Source: an uncultured Verrucomicrobia subdivision 3 bacterium
GTDB lineage: Bacteria; Verrucomicrobiota; Verrucomicrobiia; Limisphaerales; UBA11358
Assembly (NCBI GenBank): GCA_903858275.1
Contig: CAIOIC010000063.1
Span: 18,363 to 82,362, forward strand
Reading direction: 5' to 3'
Length of the DNA: 64,000 bases
Part shown: positions 26,716 through 35,807 of the stretch, piece after piece
How positions within the stretch are numbered: position 1 is the first letter of the stretch
How the letters are laid out: each line of letters starts with the position of its first letter
Notes under the pieces: generated by a model
Database searches by the model: none
What the model saw: only the letters and a program-made list of their open reading frames with translations
Told to the model about the DNA's origin: nothing
Translations under genes and position numbers: made by a program

Positions 26716-29700
26716 TTATCGCGTTGCCTTGATCCGGTAGAACAGGTTCGAGCCACCATTGGCCCCCGTATGGATAAAATTGTTGGTGATGCTCGTCGGC
26801 GGGTTGTTCGTGGAAATGGTGGTCCACTGATTAGTGGTAAGCGAGGGGGAACATTCCAGATACTGCCAGGCGTTGTTGCCGCCGATCCAGGTGAGATTCA
26901 CATTGCCGCCGGTCACTTGCAGCTTGGTGATGGCCAGCCGCGAGGCGGCATTCGTGGGATTCAGGTCGGCAAGGTAGTTTTGCAGCGTGGTGTTGCCGTT
27001 GGTATTGATGAGTTTTGCCACGGCCGCCAGCGTGGGGTCGAAGCCGTAGGCGATGGCCCAGCCATCGGGGATGCCGTTATTCGCGGACGACCACGCCGTC
27101 GGGTCGATGCCGAGTTGGTATTCCAGCAAATCGGAAAGCCCGTCGCCATCATGGTCACTGGTGGCGGTGACCGCGGAAAGATTTCCGAAATGGGAGCGGG
27201 TCCAAATGTCGGGCAAGCCAAGTCCGACCGTGTCGGTCGCGGCACCAGTGTATGTCTCGATCGTTCCGCGAGGCGTGAGGTCTTTGCCCGCAAAACCGGA
27301 AAAGCTGGCCGGATAGCGATGGACTTTGAAGACTTCATTCATCGTTTGCAGCGGAAAGTTGATGTTGCTGTTCGGGTCAAACGGGACGGTGCTGCCCTGC
27401 GCGTATGGCGTTGCGGCTGACGGATTGACGTATTGCCAGACTGTCTGGCGGTTGGTCGTGACTTCAAAGAGCGTGCCCCGGATGCCGAAGGTGATGAGCG
27501 TGTTGCCGTTCAGCTCGCGCTCCACGCCGCCAATGTCCGCGCCGTAGAAATTGGTGGCGGGGCTGTTGGTATAGACCCAAAAGTAATTCGTGGGGCCGAA
27601 ATAGACATTGCTCGCACCGGCATAGAAGCCGTTGGCGTTCACCGGTGGAACAATTTCGTCAATGGACGTGTAACAGGCGGAAGCCGGACTGACACGGCCA
27701 ATGCCGTTGTCGTGGATCAGAATGTGGCCCGCGCCGGGGCAGTTCGTCGGAATCCAGACCGCGCAGTGCTGCTGCCAGAGCATTTCTTTGTGGGTGGCGT
27801 CGGTGAGATTGCAGATGGCCGGATTACCCCAACGATAGAGCAGGTCGCCGCCCTTGCCGTATTTACCCCCAGTATGTCCGGCAGCCTGGATGGTCGTGGT
27901 GCTGTGGTCAATGACCCAGACTTCGGATTGGTTGCGGGAGCTGATAAGGATTTGGTCGAATTGCGGGTTGTAATCAATCCCGTTGAAGTGATTCCAGAAC
28001 TGCTGGAGATTGCCGGCATTGGCGTTGATGAGTTCGACGTGATTGCTGACCACGCCGTAGTTTGCCTTTGTCGCATCGTAATCCTGGATGAGATGATCCA
28101 TGACATGCCATTCCCAGACAATCGTCCCGTTGGTGGTGCCGTCCTTCCGGTCGGGCCGGACTTCGATGATGTAATCCGGCAGCGCAAAACCGCCATTTGT
28201 CCTGACGCTGATTTCGGTTTGCGCATTGGTCTTGAATCCGGCGGCCAGGAGATTCGCGAGGTAAATCTTCTCGCAGGCAATCATGAGCACATTGCCATTG
28301 GGCAACTGTGCGAGGTCGTGGTGGGTCATTTGGTTTGTGGTATTCAGCTCGAAGCACCAGATCAGGTTGTTTTGCCAGTCCCGTTCCTCCAGCCGGCCGC
28401 CTTCGCCGCCGCCGGTGTTCAGCTTGGACTGGTTTCCCACGGAACACGTGCGCAGCAGATGGCCTTCCGGCGTCAGATACTCCGCCCGCCCCGGATTATA
28501 GGAACTGGTCCACCGGTGGACATACTGGCCGCTGTTGTTCAGCAGATAGGTGTTGTTGCCCTGCATCGGCGACATCAGCGTGTAGCCGGGACTGGCATTG
28601 GTGGTGTTGAGGAACAGGCCGATCGTCTGCGTGATCTTTTCCGGCCGCATCACCCGAAAACCGGTCTGGCTCCACTGGCCGTTCGGATCGCCCGGGGGAC
28701 CGCCACCGAGGAAATACGACGGGTCACGGTTTGATACGCGGGCATGTCCGTAGTCGTAGTCGCTCGCGGAATTGCCGTTCCACCAGGTGCCGCCGCGCAG
28801 GCAGCGATAGGCCACTGCGCCGGGCGCGCTGTTGCTGGGGAAAAGATCCGCTTGCGCATAGGTCGGCCCGGGCGGATTCGTGACGATGTTATTGTTCGTG
28901 CAATAGGCATAGTAGGTGTTCATATACCAGTCGTTGCACCATTCCCAGACGTTGCCGCCCATGTCGTAAAGCCCGTAGGGATTCGACCCGTCGCTGGTCT
29001 GATAAGTGAGCTGGCTGCCCGGCCAATTGTAGTCCGACTTCAACCGCAGCGCGCCGTTGTAGAAGCCGACGGGCGTCGTGCAGGGATAATCATTGGTGGA
29101 TTCAAACGGGTCATAGGAATTTTCCCAGTTGGCGAACGTGCCATTGGCGTTGGTGTTCATGCCCCAGGGGAACATGACGTAAGGATTCGTCTGCCCGCCG
29201 TGTGCGGCGTATTCCCACTCCGCCTCGGTCGGCAGGCGGAATCCGTTCTTGGAAAAATCCACGTCGCCGTTCGTGACGTTGTAGCACGAATCGAAACCGC
29301 CTTGCTGACTGAGCCAGTTACAATACGCGATGGCGCCGAACCAGCGCACGCTTGTGACCGGATGCAGATCGCGGCTGTTCAGGACGGTGAAGGAATTATT
29401 CTGAAACTGGATGCGGCTCGAAGACGAGGCGTCATGCGTGTAGAAGAAAACATTCGTGCCGCCAACGGCATAAACGATGTTGGTGCGGACTTCAATCGAT
29501 CCATTCGTCAGCGCACTGTTCAGATAGTCGCAATACTCGCGGCAGGTGGCCAGCGTCGTGGCCATGTAAAGCGGCGAGATGTAAACGTTGTGAACCGGCT
29601 CTTCGTCCGTGTAGTGCTTGAGGTCTATGTAGCCGAACTGGTCGCCCATCAGAAAGTTGCCGCCGGGAATCCGGACGTATTGAGCGCTAAATGGGATGAT

Positions 29701-30282
29701 GACGTTCGATGTGCCAAACGTGACCGTGAGCGTGATCTGGTCGAGCCAGATACGGGCATTCGCCTGCCCGCTGGCGAACTGGAATTGCAAGAACAGGTTG
29801 CTGACTAGATCGGCGGGCTGAAGCACGTAAGTGTAATTGCGCCAGGTGTGATTCGTGCCGTTGGTCTCGGCCAGCCGCGTCGTGAAGCCGGCGCCGTTGT
29901 TGAGCAGCATTGCCCAGCCGTTATTGTTGGTCAACCCGGCGGCGTTGAGGTAAAAACTGAGCGTGCCGCTGTTGCCGCGCGCATTAATGCCTGCCGCCGT
30001 CGTGATGGAACTGTCGGCCAGATTGGTCGTGCCCATCTTGAACGACATCCCGTTGGTATTGCCGCTACCGTAGTTGGCGTTGGTGTTTTGCTCGAAAGGA
30101 TTACTGACGCTGTAAGCGAGACTCCACGGATAATTGCAGCCAGTCCCCGTCCACGGTTTCAGGGTGTTCGTCCCCATGGTTTCCGAAAACACCACCAGAT
30201 TGGTGGTTGCGGCCGCGGCGCGCCACACCCCGATTGCGCCCAATACCAGTGCCGCCAAGGCGATATGAAGGCATCTGCTCAT
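26716..30282 (-). CDS. SUMF1-like / arylsulfotransferase-like fusion protein (exported)
   Basis: 1188 residues with a signal peptide (LVLGAIGVWRAAAA). In order: a beta-sandwich (about 30-190), a SUMF1/formylglycine-enzyme-like domain (about 205-545, YVRIPGGNFLMGD to GFRVMRP), an arylsulfotransferase-like beta-propeller (about 555-1000, with GGGEGGRLEERDW, THHDLAQLPNGN and PGAGHILIHDNG), a short DGDGLSD-type linker and a terminal beta domain ending LFYRIKATR. The catalytic cysteines of true formylglycine enzymes are missing (RGGTWWNGNSASD), so this domain is structural or binding. The two halves correspond to adjacent separate genes at 37556 and 35808. First gene of an operon with the multicopper oxidase and preceded by operator O2. 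Confidence 0.9.
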   Translation of the reverse strand: MSRCLHIALAALVLGAIGVWRAAAATTNLVVFSETMGTNTLKPWTGTGCNYPWSLAYSVSNPFEQNTNANYGSGNTNGMSFKMGTTNLADSSITTAAGINARGNSGTLSFYLNAAGLTNNNGWAMLLNNGAGFTTRLAETNGTNHTWRNYTYVLQPADLVSNLFLQFQFASGQANARIWLDQITLTVTFGTSNVIIPFSAQYVRIPGGNFLMGDQFGYIDLKHYTDEEPVHNVYISPLYMATTLATCREYCDYLNSALTNGSIEVRTNIVYAVGGTNVFFYTHDASSSSRIQFQNNSFTVLNSRDLHPVTSVRWFGAIAYCNWLSQQGGFDSCYNVTNGDVDFSKNGFRLPTEAEWEYAAHGGQTNPYVMFPWGMNTNANGTFANWENSYDPFESTNDYPCTTPVGFYNGALRLKSDYNWPGSQLTYQTSDGSNPYGLYDMGGNVWEWCNDWYMNTYYAYCTNNNIVTNPPGPTYAQADLFPSNSAPGAVAYRCLRGGTWWNGNSASDYDYGHARVSNRDPSYFLGGGPPGDPNGQWSQTGFRVMRPEKITQTIGLFLNTTNASPGYTLMSPMQGNNTYLLNNSGQYVHRWTSSYNPGRAEYLTPEGHLLRTCSVGNQSKLNTGGGEGGRLEERDWQNNLIWCFELNTTNQMTHHDLAQLPNGNVLMIACEKIYLANLLAAGFKTNAQTEISVRTNGGFALPDYIIEVRPDRKDGTTNGTIVWEWHVMDHLIQDYDATKANYGVVSNHVELINANAGNLQQFWNHFNGIDYNPQFDQILISSRNQSEVWVIDHSTTTIQAAGHTGGKYGKGGDLLYRWGNPAICNLTDATHKEMLWQQHCAVWIPTNCPGAGHILIHDNGIGRVSPASACYTSIDEIVPPVNANGFYAGASNVYFGPTNYFWVYTNSPATNFYGADIGGVERELNGNTLITFGIRGTLFEVTTNRQTVWQYVNPSAATPYAQGSTVPFDPNSNINFPLQTMNEVFKVHRYPASFSGFAGKDLTPRGTIETYTGAATDTVGLGLPDIWTRSHFGNLSAVTATSDHDGDGLSDLLEYQLGIDPTAWSSANNGIPDGWAIAYGFDPTLAAVAKLINTNGNTTLQNYLADLNPTNAASRLAITKLQVTGGNVNLTWIGGNNAWQYLECSPSLTTNQWTTISTNNPPTSITNNFIHTGANGGSNLFYRIKATR

Positions 30283-30303
30283 AACCCCAATATGACCAAA
30301 GTA

Positions 30304-30322
30304 ACCTTAAGATAGCATTAAG
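30304..30322 (-). promoter_or_regulatory. Direct-repeat operator site O2
   Basis: On the minus strand it reads CTTAATGCTATCTTAAGGT, with half-sites 11 bp apart. It ends 21 nt before the ATG of the SUMF1-arylsulfotransferase gene. A -10-like CATATT (30289-30294) lies 11 nt after the second half-site and 6 nt before the ATG, which would place the transcript start at or near the start codon. Confidence 0.78.
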
Positions 30323-30443
30323 TGGAAACACGTTAACGTCTCACTATGATTCGGGAGGGAGTATTTGAATGTGTTTAATTGATGGCTCGTCAATCGCTGG
30401 ACGCGTTCGGCATTGCTTGATTCATCGTCTGGAATGATTGATT

Positions 30444-31760
30444 TTACCCGCCCCGCACCAGCCGCACGAAATTGCCAATGTGAATGGCATCGCCTTGCGG
30501 TCCGCGCCCGCGGGGAAACATATTGGGGTCGCCTGATTTGGGGTCGCTCCGCTGGGCGCCCGCGCCATGGACATCCACGAGATGATATTCACCGCTGCCG
30601 CGGTCGCTGCTGCCGGCTTCGGGCGGTCCGCGCCTTTCGGGCGGGCCGCCCGCCATGCTCCGCGCGGACATCCAGCCGGCGGCGCGGCCAAATGAAATGT
30701 AAACCGCCGCCCCGCCGCCGATAAAACTGGCATGAGTCGTTCCCGTCCAATAAAACGGAAAATCAGCCTGTCCAGCCTCGTTGGCGATTTGCATGCAATG
30801 GAACAGCGGATCGATCGCCGCCGACCGGCTCGTGTCTGGCGAGCGGGAATAATCCACGATGCTCTGCAATTCCTTGGCGTTGGGCATGCGCCAGTCGTTG
30901 TGGCCCAGGAAGTTTTCCGCGTTCTTCTGCTGCACCCACGCCAGCGCATCCTGCCAGTTCATGCCCCGACCGCTGTCTGATTTGGACCACATCAGGCCGC
31001 TGGCGTTGTCGGTGATGATGCCGTTCTGGCTGCCTTGAAAGATGTTTTTGCCGTAGGCCGGATTGCCGCGCACGCACAGCGCAAAAAAAGTTTTTTCCAT
31101 CCCGCCGCCCGGCATGAACAAATCGTAGCCCTTGATGCGTCCATCGGCGAAATTGACGCCAAAAAGTTTATCGAAGCCGCGCGCGCCCTTGCCGACATAT
31201 TTGGTGCTGGAGGCATATTGCGAATCAATGGTGCGTTCGCCCGCGCGCGTATCGCCATAGGCAAATTTGAAAAACCTCGTGTCAATAAATGGCTTCATTC
31301 GGGCGGCATCAGAACTTGGCCCGCTGGGATCCATCCCGCTGAAAATAATGAGCGAATACAACTCTTTGATGGTTGGCAGTCGCCAATCATTATAACCGCC
31401 GAACCTGGCTGCGTTAAGTTTCGCGGGAAGCGCTTGAGCTTGGGTCAAAGTCAATTTGTCGGCGCGATTAAGAATGCCATTGCCGTCGGTGTCCGGGCTG
31501 CGCTGCCAGGTTAAGCCGGTGACGTTATCCAAAACGGTTAAACCATCGGCGCTCAAAGTATAATTGGGCGGATGAAGGTGAAACTGCGCGTCCTGCCCAT
31601 AAAAAGCTTCTCCTTTTTTCGGGGGCGCAATTTCGCTGCGATTGTCGTAACACTTCAGCTGGGCGGTATCTACGACTGGGTAGGGTGGCAATGCAAATAG
31701 ATGCGTCTGGCAAACAAGCCAGAATATTAAGAAAAATGGGGATGGAATTTTAATATCCAT
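30444..31760 (-). CDS. DUF1566 (Lcl C-terminal-like) repeat protein, exported
   Basis: 438 residues with a signal peptide (FFLIFWLVCQTHLFA). Two DUF1566 units are visible: one around TGLTWQRSPDTDGNG...GGYNDWRLPTIKELYSL (about 80-140), the second around SGLMWSKSDSGRGMNW...GHNDWRMPNAKELQSI (about 265-320). This fold is C-type-lectin-like and related to the SUMF1 fold, so it may bind ligands on the surface. A Gly/Pro/Arg-rich insert sits near residue 375. Last gene of the long minus-strand operon that starts at 39364, lying 14 bp after the metallophosphoesterase gene. Function unknown. Confidence 0.82.
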   Translation of the reverse strand: MDIKIPSPFFLIFWLVCQTHLFALPPYPVVDTAQLKCYDNRSEIAPPKKGEAFYGQDAQFHLHPPNYTLSADGLTVLDNVTGLTWQRSPDTDGNGILNRADKLTLTQAQALPAKLNAARFGGYNDWRLPTIKELYSLIIFSGMDPSGPSSDAARMKPFIDTRFFKFAYGDTRAGERTIDSQYASSTKYVGKGARGFDKLFGVNFADGRIKGYDLFMPGGGMEKTFFALCVRGNPAYGKNIFQGSQNGIITDNASGLMWSKSDSGRGMNWQDALAWVQQKNAENFLGHNDWRMPNAKELQSIVDYSRSPDTSRSAAIDPLFHCMQIANEAGQADFPFYWTGTTHASFIGGGAAVYISFGRAAGWMSARSMAGGPPERRGPPEAGSSDRGSGEYHLVDVHGAGAQRSDPKSGDPNMFPRGRGPQGDAIHIGNFVRLVRGG

Positions 31761-31774
31761 GATGTTTTGAGCCG

Positions 31775-32794
31775 TTATTTCGGAGTAATTTCATACGAAT
31801 GCGCAAGGATTTCTTTGGTTTGAATTATGTCAGCCACGCCTAACTTGACATATTCCACCTTCGCCTTGTCCGCCGTAACCGTAACGCGCAGATAGCCTGA
31901 ACTGCCGAGAATGACGCCGCGCTGGTAGCCGTAATCCGCCGCACTGCGCGTGCTGCCGTTCGGATCGCCGGGTTGTGGAGCCTCCTGATAGACGATGCCG
32001 TCCAAGTCCTGTTTCGCATAGAGGTGATCGTGACCGTGAAAGACTGCCGCGACGTGATTCTGCAAGAGTAGTTGATGAATCGGCGCAGCCCAACCGGGAC
32101 GATGCCGCGCGAACCCGTCCGCTCCGTCGGCATTTTTGCCGCCCCATTCGTAAAACGCCGCGCCTTCCACGCCGCCGCGGCCTTGGCGGTCCGCCCCGCC
32201 CACAAGGTGGTGGATGAAAACAAACTTAAACTTCGCACGGCTTGTTTCGAGCGTGCGTTTGAGCCAATCGTATTGCTCTTTGCCCAGCGTGCGATGCCAG
32301 TTGTCGTCGTTGCGCCGGGCGCGGGGCGTGAACCAGAACGGGTCGAGCGCGATGAACAGCGTGTTATTCGTCTCCCACGCGTAGTAATTGCGACCATCCG
32401 GCGCGAGTGGCTCGGGAAAATATTTCACCCGCATCGCGCGTGACCACATTGCCAGGCTGTTTGTCGTGCCGTCGAGGTAACGCCCGCTCTCGCCGTCGTG
32501 ATTGCCGATGACGAGATGCAACGGTGCGCCGAGCAGATTGAAGTAGCGGCGCTGGTCGAGGTATTGCTGCGCAGCCACCGCGCGGTTCGTCAGCTTCTCG
32601 GACATGAACGTGTCGCCAAGATCAATATGGAACAACGGCTTGTCTGCCGCCGCCCGTTTCAACGTGCGCTGATAAAACTCGCGGTCGGTGTGGTCGTCAA
32701 GATGCGAATCTGCGGTGATGGTGAAGACGAACGGGTTTTCCGCCAGCGCGATGCCGGCGGTGAAAACAAGTCCGAGCGCTGATAAGAATTTCAT
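31775..32794 (-). CDS. Exported calcineurin-like metallophosphoesterase
   Basis: 339 residues with a signal peptide (ALGLVFTAGIALA). All metal motifs of the calcineurin-like family are present: ITADSHLDD, DLGDTF, VIGNHDGES, FIHHLVGG and HGHDHLY. The start codon overlaps the stop of the sulfatase gene by 4 nt (ATGA), so the two are translationally coupled. It hydrolyses a phosphate ester or phosphodiester in the periplasm; the substrate is unknown. Coupling to a sulfatase suggests that both trim charged groups from the same material. Confidence 0.88.
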   Translation of the reverse strand: MKFLSALGLVFTAGIALAENPFVFTITADSHLDDHTDREFYQRTLKRAAADKPLFHIDLGDTFMSEKLTNRAVAAQQYLDQRRYFNLLGAPLHLVIGNHDGESGRYLDGTTNSLAMWSRAMRVKYFPEPLAPDGRNYYAWETNNTLFIALDPFWFTPRARRNDDNWHRTLGKEQYDWLKRTLETSRAKFKFVFIHHLVGGADRQGRGGVEGAAFYEWGGKNADGADGFARHRPGWAAPIHQLLLQNHVAAVFHGHDHLYAKQDLDGIVYQEAPQPGDPNGSTRSAADYGYQRGVILGSSGYLRVTVTADKAKVEYVKLGVADIIQTKEILAHSYEITPK

Positions 32795-34155
32795 GGGTTG
32801 GCCTTTCGCTTGCCGCCACCGCCTCGCTTCACTTCCACGGGCTTTGAAGGGTCGTAATTGGGGTTGGGCTTCGGTAATTGCGCGTTCATTGCGGCGAGGT
32901 ATTGCGCCAGCCGCTGGCTCAACTCTTTCGCCTTATCCGGCATTTGCGCCGCGAGGTCGCGCCGCTCGCCCGGGTCTTTGGTGACGTCGAAAAGCTTCAG
33001 CTCGCCCGTCTCATAAGCGTGGATCAATTTTAAATCACCCAGATAAATCGCCGCCGCCGGGCCTTGGGCATCCTTGTCGTAATGCGGGAAGTTGACGACA
33101 AACGCCTCGCGCGGGCGCTTCACGGTGCCGACACCTTCGCTTTTCAGCACGCCGGCAAAACTTCCGCCTTCAATGCTTGCCGGCAAAAGTTCGCGCACTC
33201 CAGCCAATTCAGCAAAGGTAGGAAACAGATCCGTCGCACTCACGCGCACGTGCGAACACACATATGGCTTCACGCCCGGACCGGCGACAATGAACGGCAC
33301 GCGCAAGCCGCCTTCCCACACTGTGCCTTTGCCGCCGGTGAGCGGGGGATTTCGTCCCGGAGTGCCGTGGTCGGTCGTGTAAACAATATAAGTGTTGGCT
33401 TTCAATCCCAGTCGGGCGACGGCATCAAGCAGCTGACCTAGCGTCTGATCGACAATCATAGTTTCATCGTCCGTCGGTTCAGGACGGCGCGGCGGCCCGC
33501 CTTTCTCTGCCTGATTCGGATAATGCGAGAGCTGGAGATAGAACGCTTTGCCCGCTTTAACCTGTCGCTCCATGAAATCAATTCCTTTGGCCGTCATCGC
33601 GAGCGCCTGTTTCGGGTTTGGCGCTGCAACGTTATCCGGTCCGCCGTTTCCGGTGGCCCCGTCGCTTTCATCAAAGCCGTGCTGGCTCGGACTCACCCGC
33701 CCGACGTGCCATTTGCCGAAGTGCGCCGTCGCATAGCCCGCCCGCTTTAGAATTTCTGCAACCGTTGTTTCCGCCGCCGGCAATTCCATCAGCGCGCTTG
33801 GTGTGATGACTCGGCCATTGGCTTCGCCGGAGCTGTCGCGTTTGCCTTCGTTCACAAACGTCATGTGCAATTGCGCTGGGCTTTTGCCGGTGAACAACGC
33901 CGCCCGCGACGGCGTGCAACGCGGTGAAGCGGCATAGCCATCCGAGAAACGCATCCCCGCCGCCGCGAGCCGCTCCAGGTTTGGCGTCCGGATGCCGGTG
34001 CCTTTGGATGCGGGATTGCGGTCGTCCATTTGCACCGAGGAACTGGTCCAGCCTGCGCCTTCGCCGAGCACGACGATGAAGTTGGGTTGCTTTTCCGCAG
34101 CGAAGAGATGCGTTGAAAGCCACGCGGCGCTGAAAATGCTAAACAATCTTTTCAT
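32791..34155 (-). CDS. Formylglycine-type sulfatase with altered metal-site residues
   Basis: 454 residues with a signal peptide (FSAAWLSTHLFAA). The sulfatase signature is present: RCTPSRAALFTGK, where the Cys of CTPSR (about 80) is the residue converted to formylglycine, and HFGKWHVG further on. The first metal-binding pair, usually DD in LADDLGW, is replaced in NFIVVLGEGAGW, and the second site reads TTDHGTP rather than the usual DN. It may be a divergent subfamily or have altered metal use. The C-terminus is basic. Its neighbours are an arylsulfotransferase-like gene upstream and the coupled phosphoesterase downstream. Confidence 0.88.
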   Translation of the reverse strand: MKRLFSIFSAAWLSTHLFAAEKQPNFIVVLGEGAGWTSSSVQMDDRNPASKGTGIRTPNLERLAAAGMRFSDGYAASPRCTPSRAALFTGKSPAQLHMTFVNEGKRDSSGEANGRVITPSALMELPAAETTVAEILKRAGYATAHFGKWHVGRVSPSQHGFDESDGATGNGGPDNVAAPNPKQALAMTAKGIDFMERQVKAGKAFYLQLSHYPNQAEKGGPPRRPEPTDDETMIVDQTLGQLLDAVARLGLKANTYIVYTTDHGTPGRNPPLTGGKGTVWEGGLRVPFIVAGPGVKPYVCSHVRVSATDLFPTFAELAGVRELLPASIEGGSFAGVLKSEGVGTVKRPREAFVVNFPHYDKDAQGPAAAIYLGDLKLIHAYETGELKLFDVTKDPGERRDLAAQMPDKAKELSQRLAQYLAAMNAQLPKPNPNYDPSKPVEVKRGGGGKRKANP

Positions 34156-34207
34156 TGATTTTCAGATTATGCGGAAAAGTATGACGTGTTGGCGAGTTCA
34201 TCCAGTT

Positions 34208-35797
34208 TCAATTGGCGTCGCGTTTTTGATTATCCTTGTCTTGGTCGCGTCTGCCGCCTCGGCTACCTTGGCCATTGCCTTTCCCTTGAGGCCGATCGCC
34301 CGGCGGACGTTTGCGATAGGAATCAATGCCTTTCTCAGTCCGCTCGGTGATGGTGCCATTGGGGGTCAGGTCGCGACCTTTGAAGGCCGGATGGTCGAAG
34401 GGATAACGGAAGGCTCGGAACGCAGAGTTCACCATCGGCAATGCATCGCCGAGGACTTTCACCGCGCCGTCGCGTGTGACGGGGTTGATGTATTCCCAAA
34501 CCAGTTTGCCGTCGGAAGTCACCTCGAAGAAATGGCCCTCCGTGTCGGAGCAGATGAAGGTGTTGCCGTTTGGCAGCCGTTGGCCGCTGGAACCTATGTG
34601 ACTGAAGAATCCGTGGCTGTTGACGGAGCGATAGCTCCAGACGATCTGCTTCGAGATCTGGCGCGGCTCGTTGTGGGTGTCGTGGTCGTAGGTCTCACGC
34701 CGGTAGCCGGCCGCGGGCGGGTTGACATACTTGCCGGTGTCGCGTCCGGTGGCGTCGAGGAACGGATTGATTTCCAGAATCGATGAGCCGGGCGTGCGCT
34801 GGTAGAGATATTGGCCGTTGTTGAAGACCATGAGATGTCCCGCACCGGGCAGGCCCGATGGAATCCATGATGCGTCGTGCGAGCCCCCCATCTGTTTGTG
34901 GCCGGAAGTGGCGGAGTCCCAGTTATCCAAGACGTGAGGCGGGTCGCCCTGCGCGTAGCGGGCGGGGTCGCCGAAGCGATAGAGAAAATCTCCCGCCGGG
35001 CTGGCAGCTTTGGCGATGCTGGATTTAGCGTCGCCAGCAATAAATGTCCCGTCGTGGTCAATGACGTAAAGTTCGCCCTGCACGGAATTGATGACGAGAT
35101 GGCCCGACGTCGCGTTGTAATCGAGCGAATTGCAGTGCAGCCAGTCGCGCTTCAGCGGCTTGCCAGGCATGTTGATGTTGATACGCCCCGGATAGTCAGC
35201 GATGGTTTTGCCTGTGCCAACGTAGTTGGGCTTGGTCGCATCAGTGTTCTGCACCACGTGGTCGAAGAAACACCATTCCCAGATCACGTTGCCTTGCATA
35301 TCCACTTCGACTATGGCGTCCATTTGTCCTTCATCGCGATTCGAAAGTTTCTTCGGATCTGCTCCGGCGGCGATTGCCTGTTCGGTAGATATGGATTTGT
35401 TGGCGATGTAGAGCGTGGTCGGTGCATTAAGCTTCTTGTTGAAGATGCGCACCCAATCATGATGCGGTGCGTAACCGGCGCGTTTCTCAGTGTATTCCCA
35501 AACCGTCTTGCCGTCCCAGTCCACCTCCTTGAAACCTTGGAACCCGCTGGGGTCGTCTTTGCCGGCGTCCAGGATGTTGCCGTTGTCGAGCAAGTGCGGA
35601 TTCGTGCCGACGGGCCAGGTGTGAACCACGCGGCCTTGCAGGTCGAGCAGGAAGGTCCGGTTGCCGACGCCGAAGAGCGTGTAGCCGCCGAAGGCGTTCG
35701 TCGGGTTGCAATAAAGCAGCTCCGTGGGTCCTTGCAATCGCTCGTAGGCGAAGGCTGAAGTGGTGACTAGTGCGAAAAGGATGAGGATGTGTTTCAT
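34208..35797 (-). CDS. Arylsulfotransferase-like beta-propeller protein (exported)
   Basis: 529 residues from ATG 35797, which gives the signal peptide HILILFALVTTSAFA; the longer track start lies in the previous gene. The body is an arylsulfotransferase (ASST, Arylsulfotran_2-like) beta-propeller with repeats such as GRVVHTWPVG, GKTVWEYTEKR, YAPHHDWVRIF, NVIWEWCFFDHVVQN and LPGAGHLMVFNNG. ASST enzymes move sulfate between phenols through a His; which His would act here was not determined. The C-terminus is a basic, Gly/Arg/Asp-rich tail. It lies 10 bp after the paralogous gene at 35808 and 52 bp before the sulfatase. Confidence 0.88.
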   Translation of the reverse strand: MKHILILFALVTTSAFAYERLQGPTELLYCNPTNAFGGYTLFGVGNRTFLLDLQGRVVHTWPVGTNPHLLDNGNILDAGKDDPSGFQGFKEVDWDGKTVWEYTEKRAGYAPHHDWVRIFNKKLNAPTTLYIANKSISTEQAIAAGADPKKLSNRDEGQMDAIVEVDMQGNVIWEWCFFDHVVQNTDATKPNYVGTGKTIADYPGRININMPGKPLKRDWLHCNSLDYNATSGHLVINSVQGELYVIDHDGTFIAGDAKSSIAKAASPAGDFLYRFGDPARYAQGDPPHVLDNWDSATSGHKQMGGSHDASWIPSGLPGAGHLMVFNNGQYLYQRTPGSSILEINPFLDATGRDTGKYVNPPAAGYRRETYDHDTHNEPRQISKQIVWSYRSVNSHGFFSHIGSSGQRLPNGNTFICSDTEGHFFEVTSDGKLVWEYINPVTRDGAVKVLGDALPMVNSAFRAFRYPFDHPAFKGRDLTPNGTITERTEKGIDSYRKRPPGDRPQGKGNGQGSRGGRRDQDKDNQKRDAN

Positions 35798-35807
35798 GGC
35801 TGGTGTC

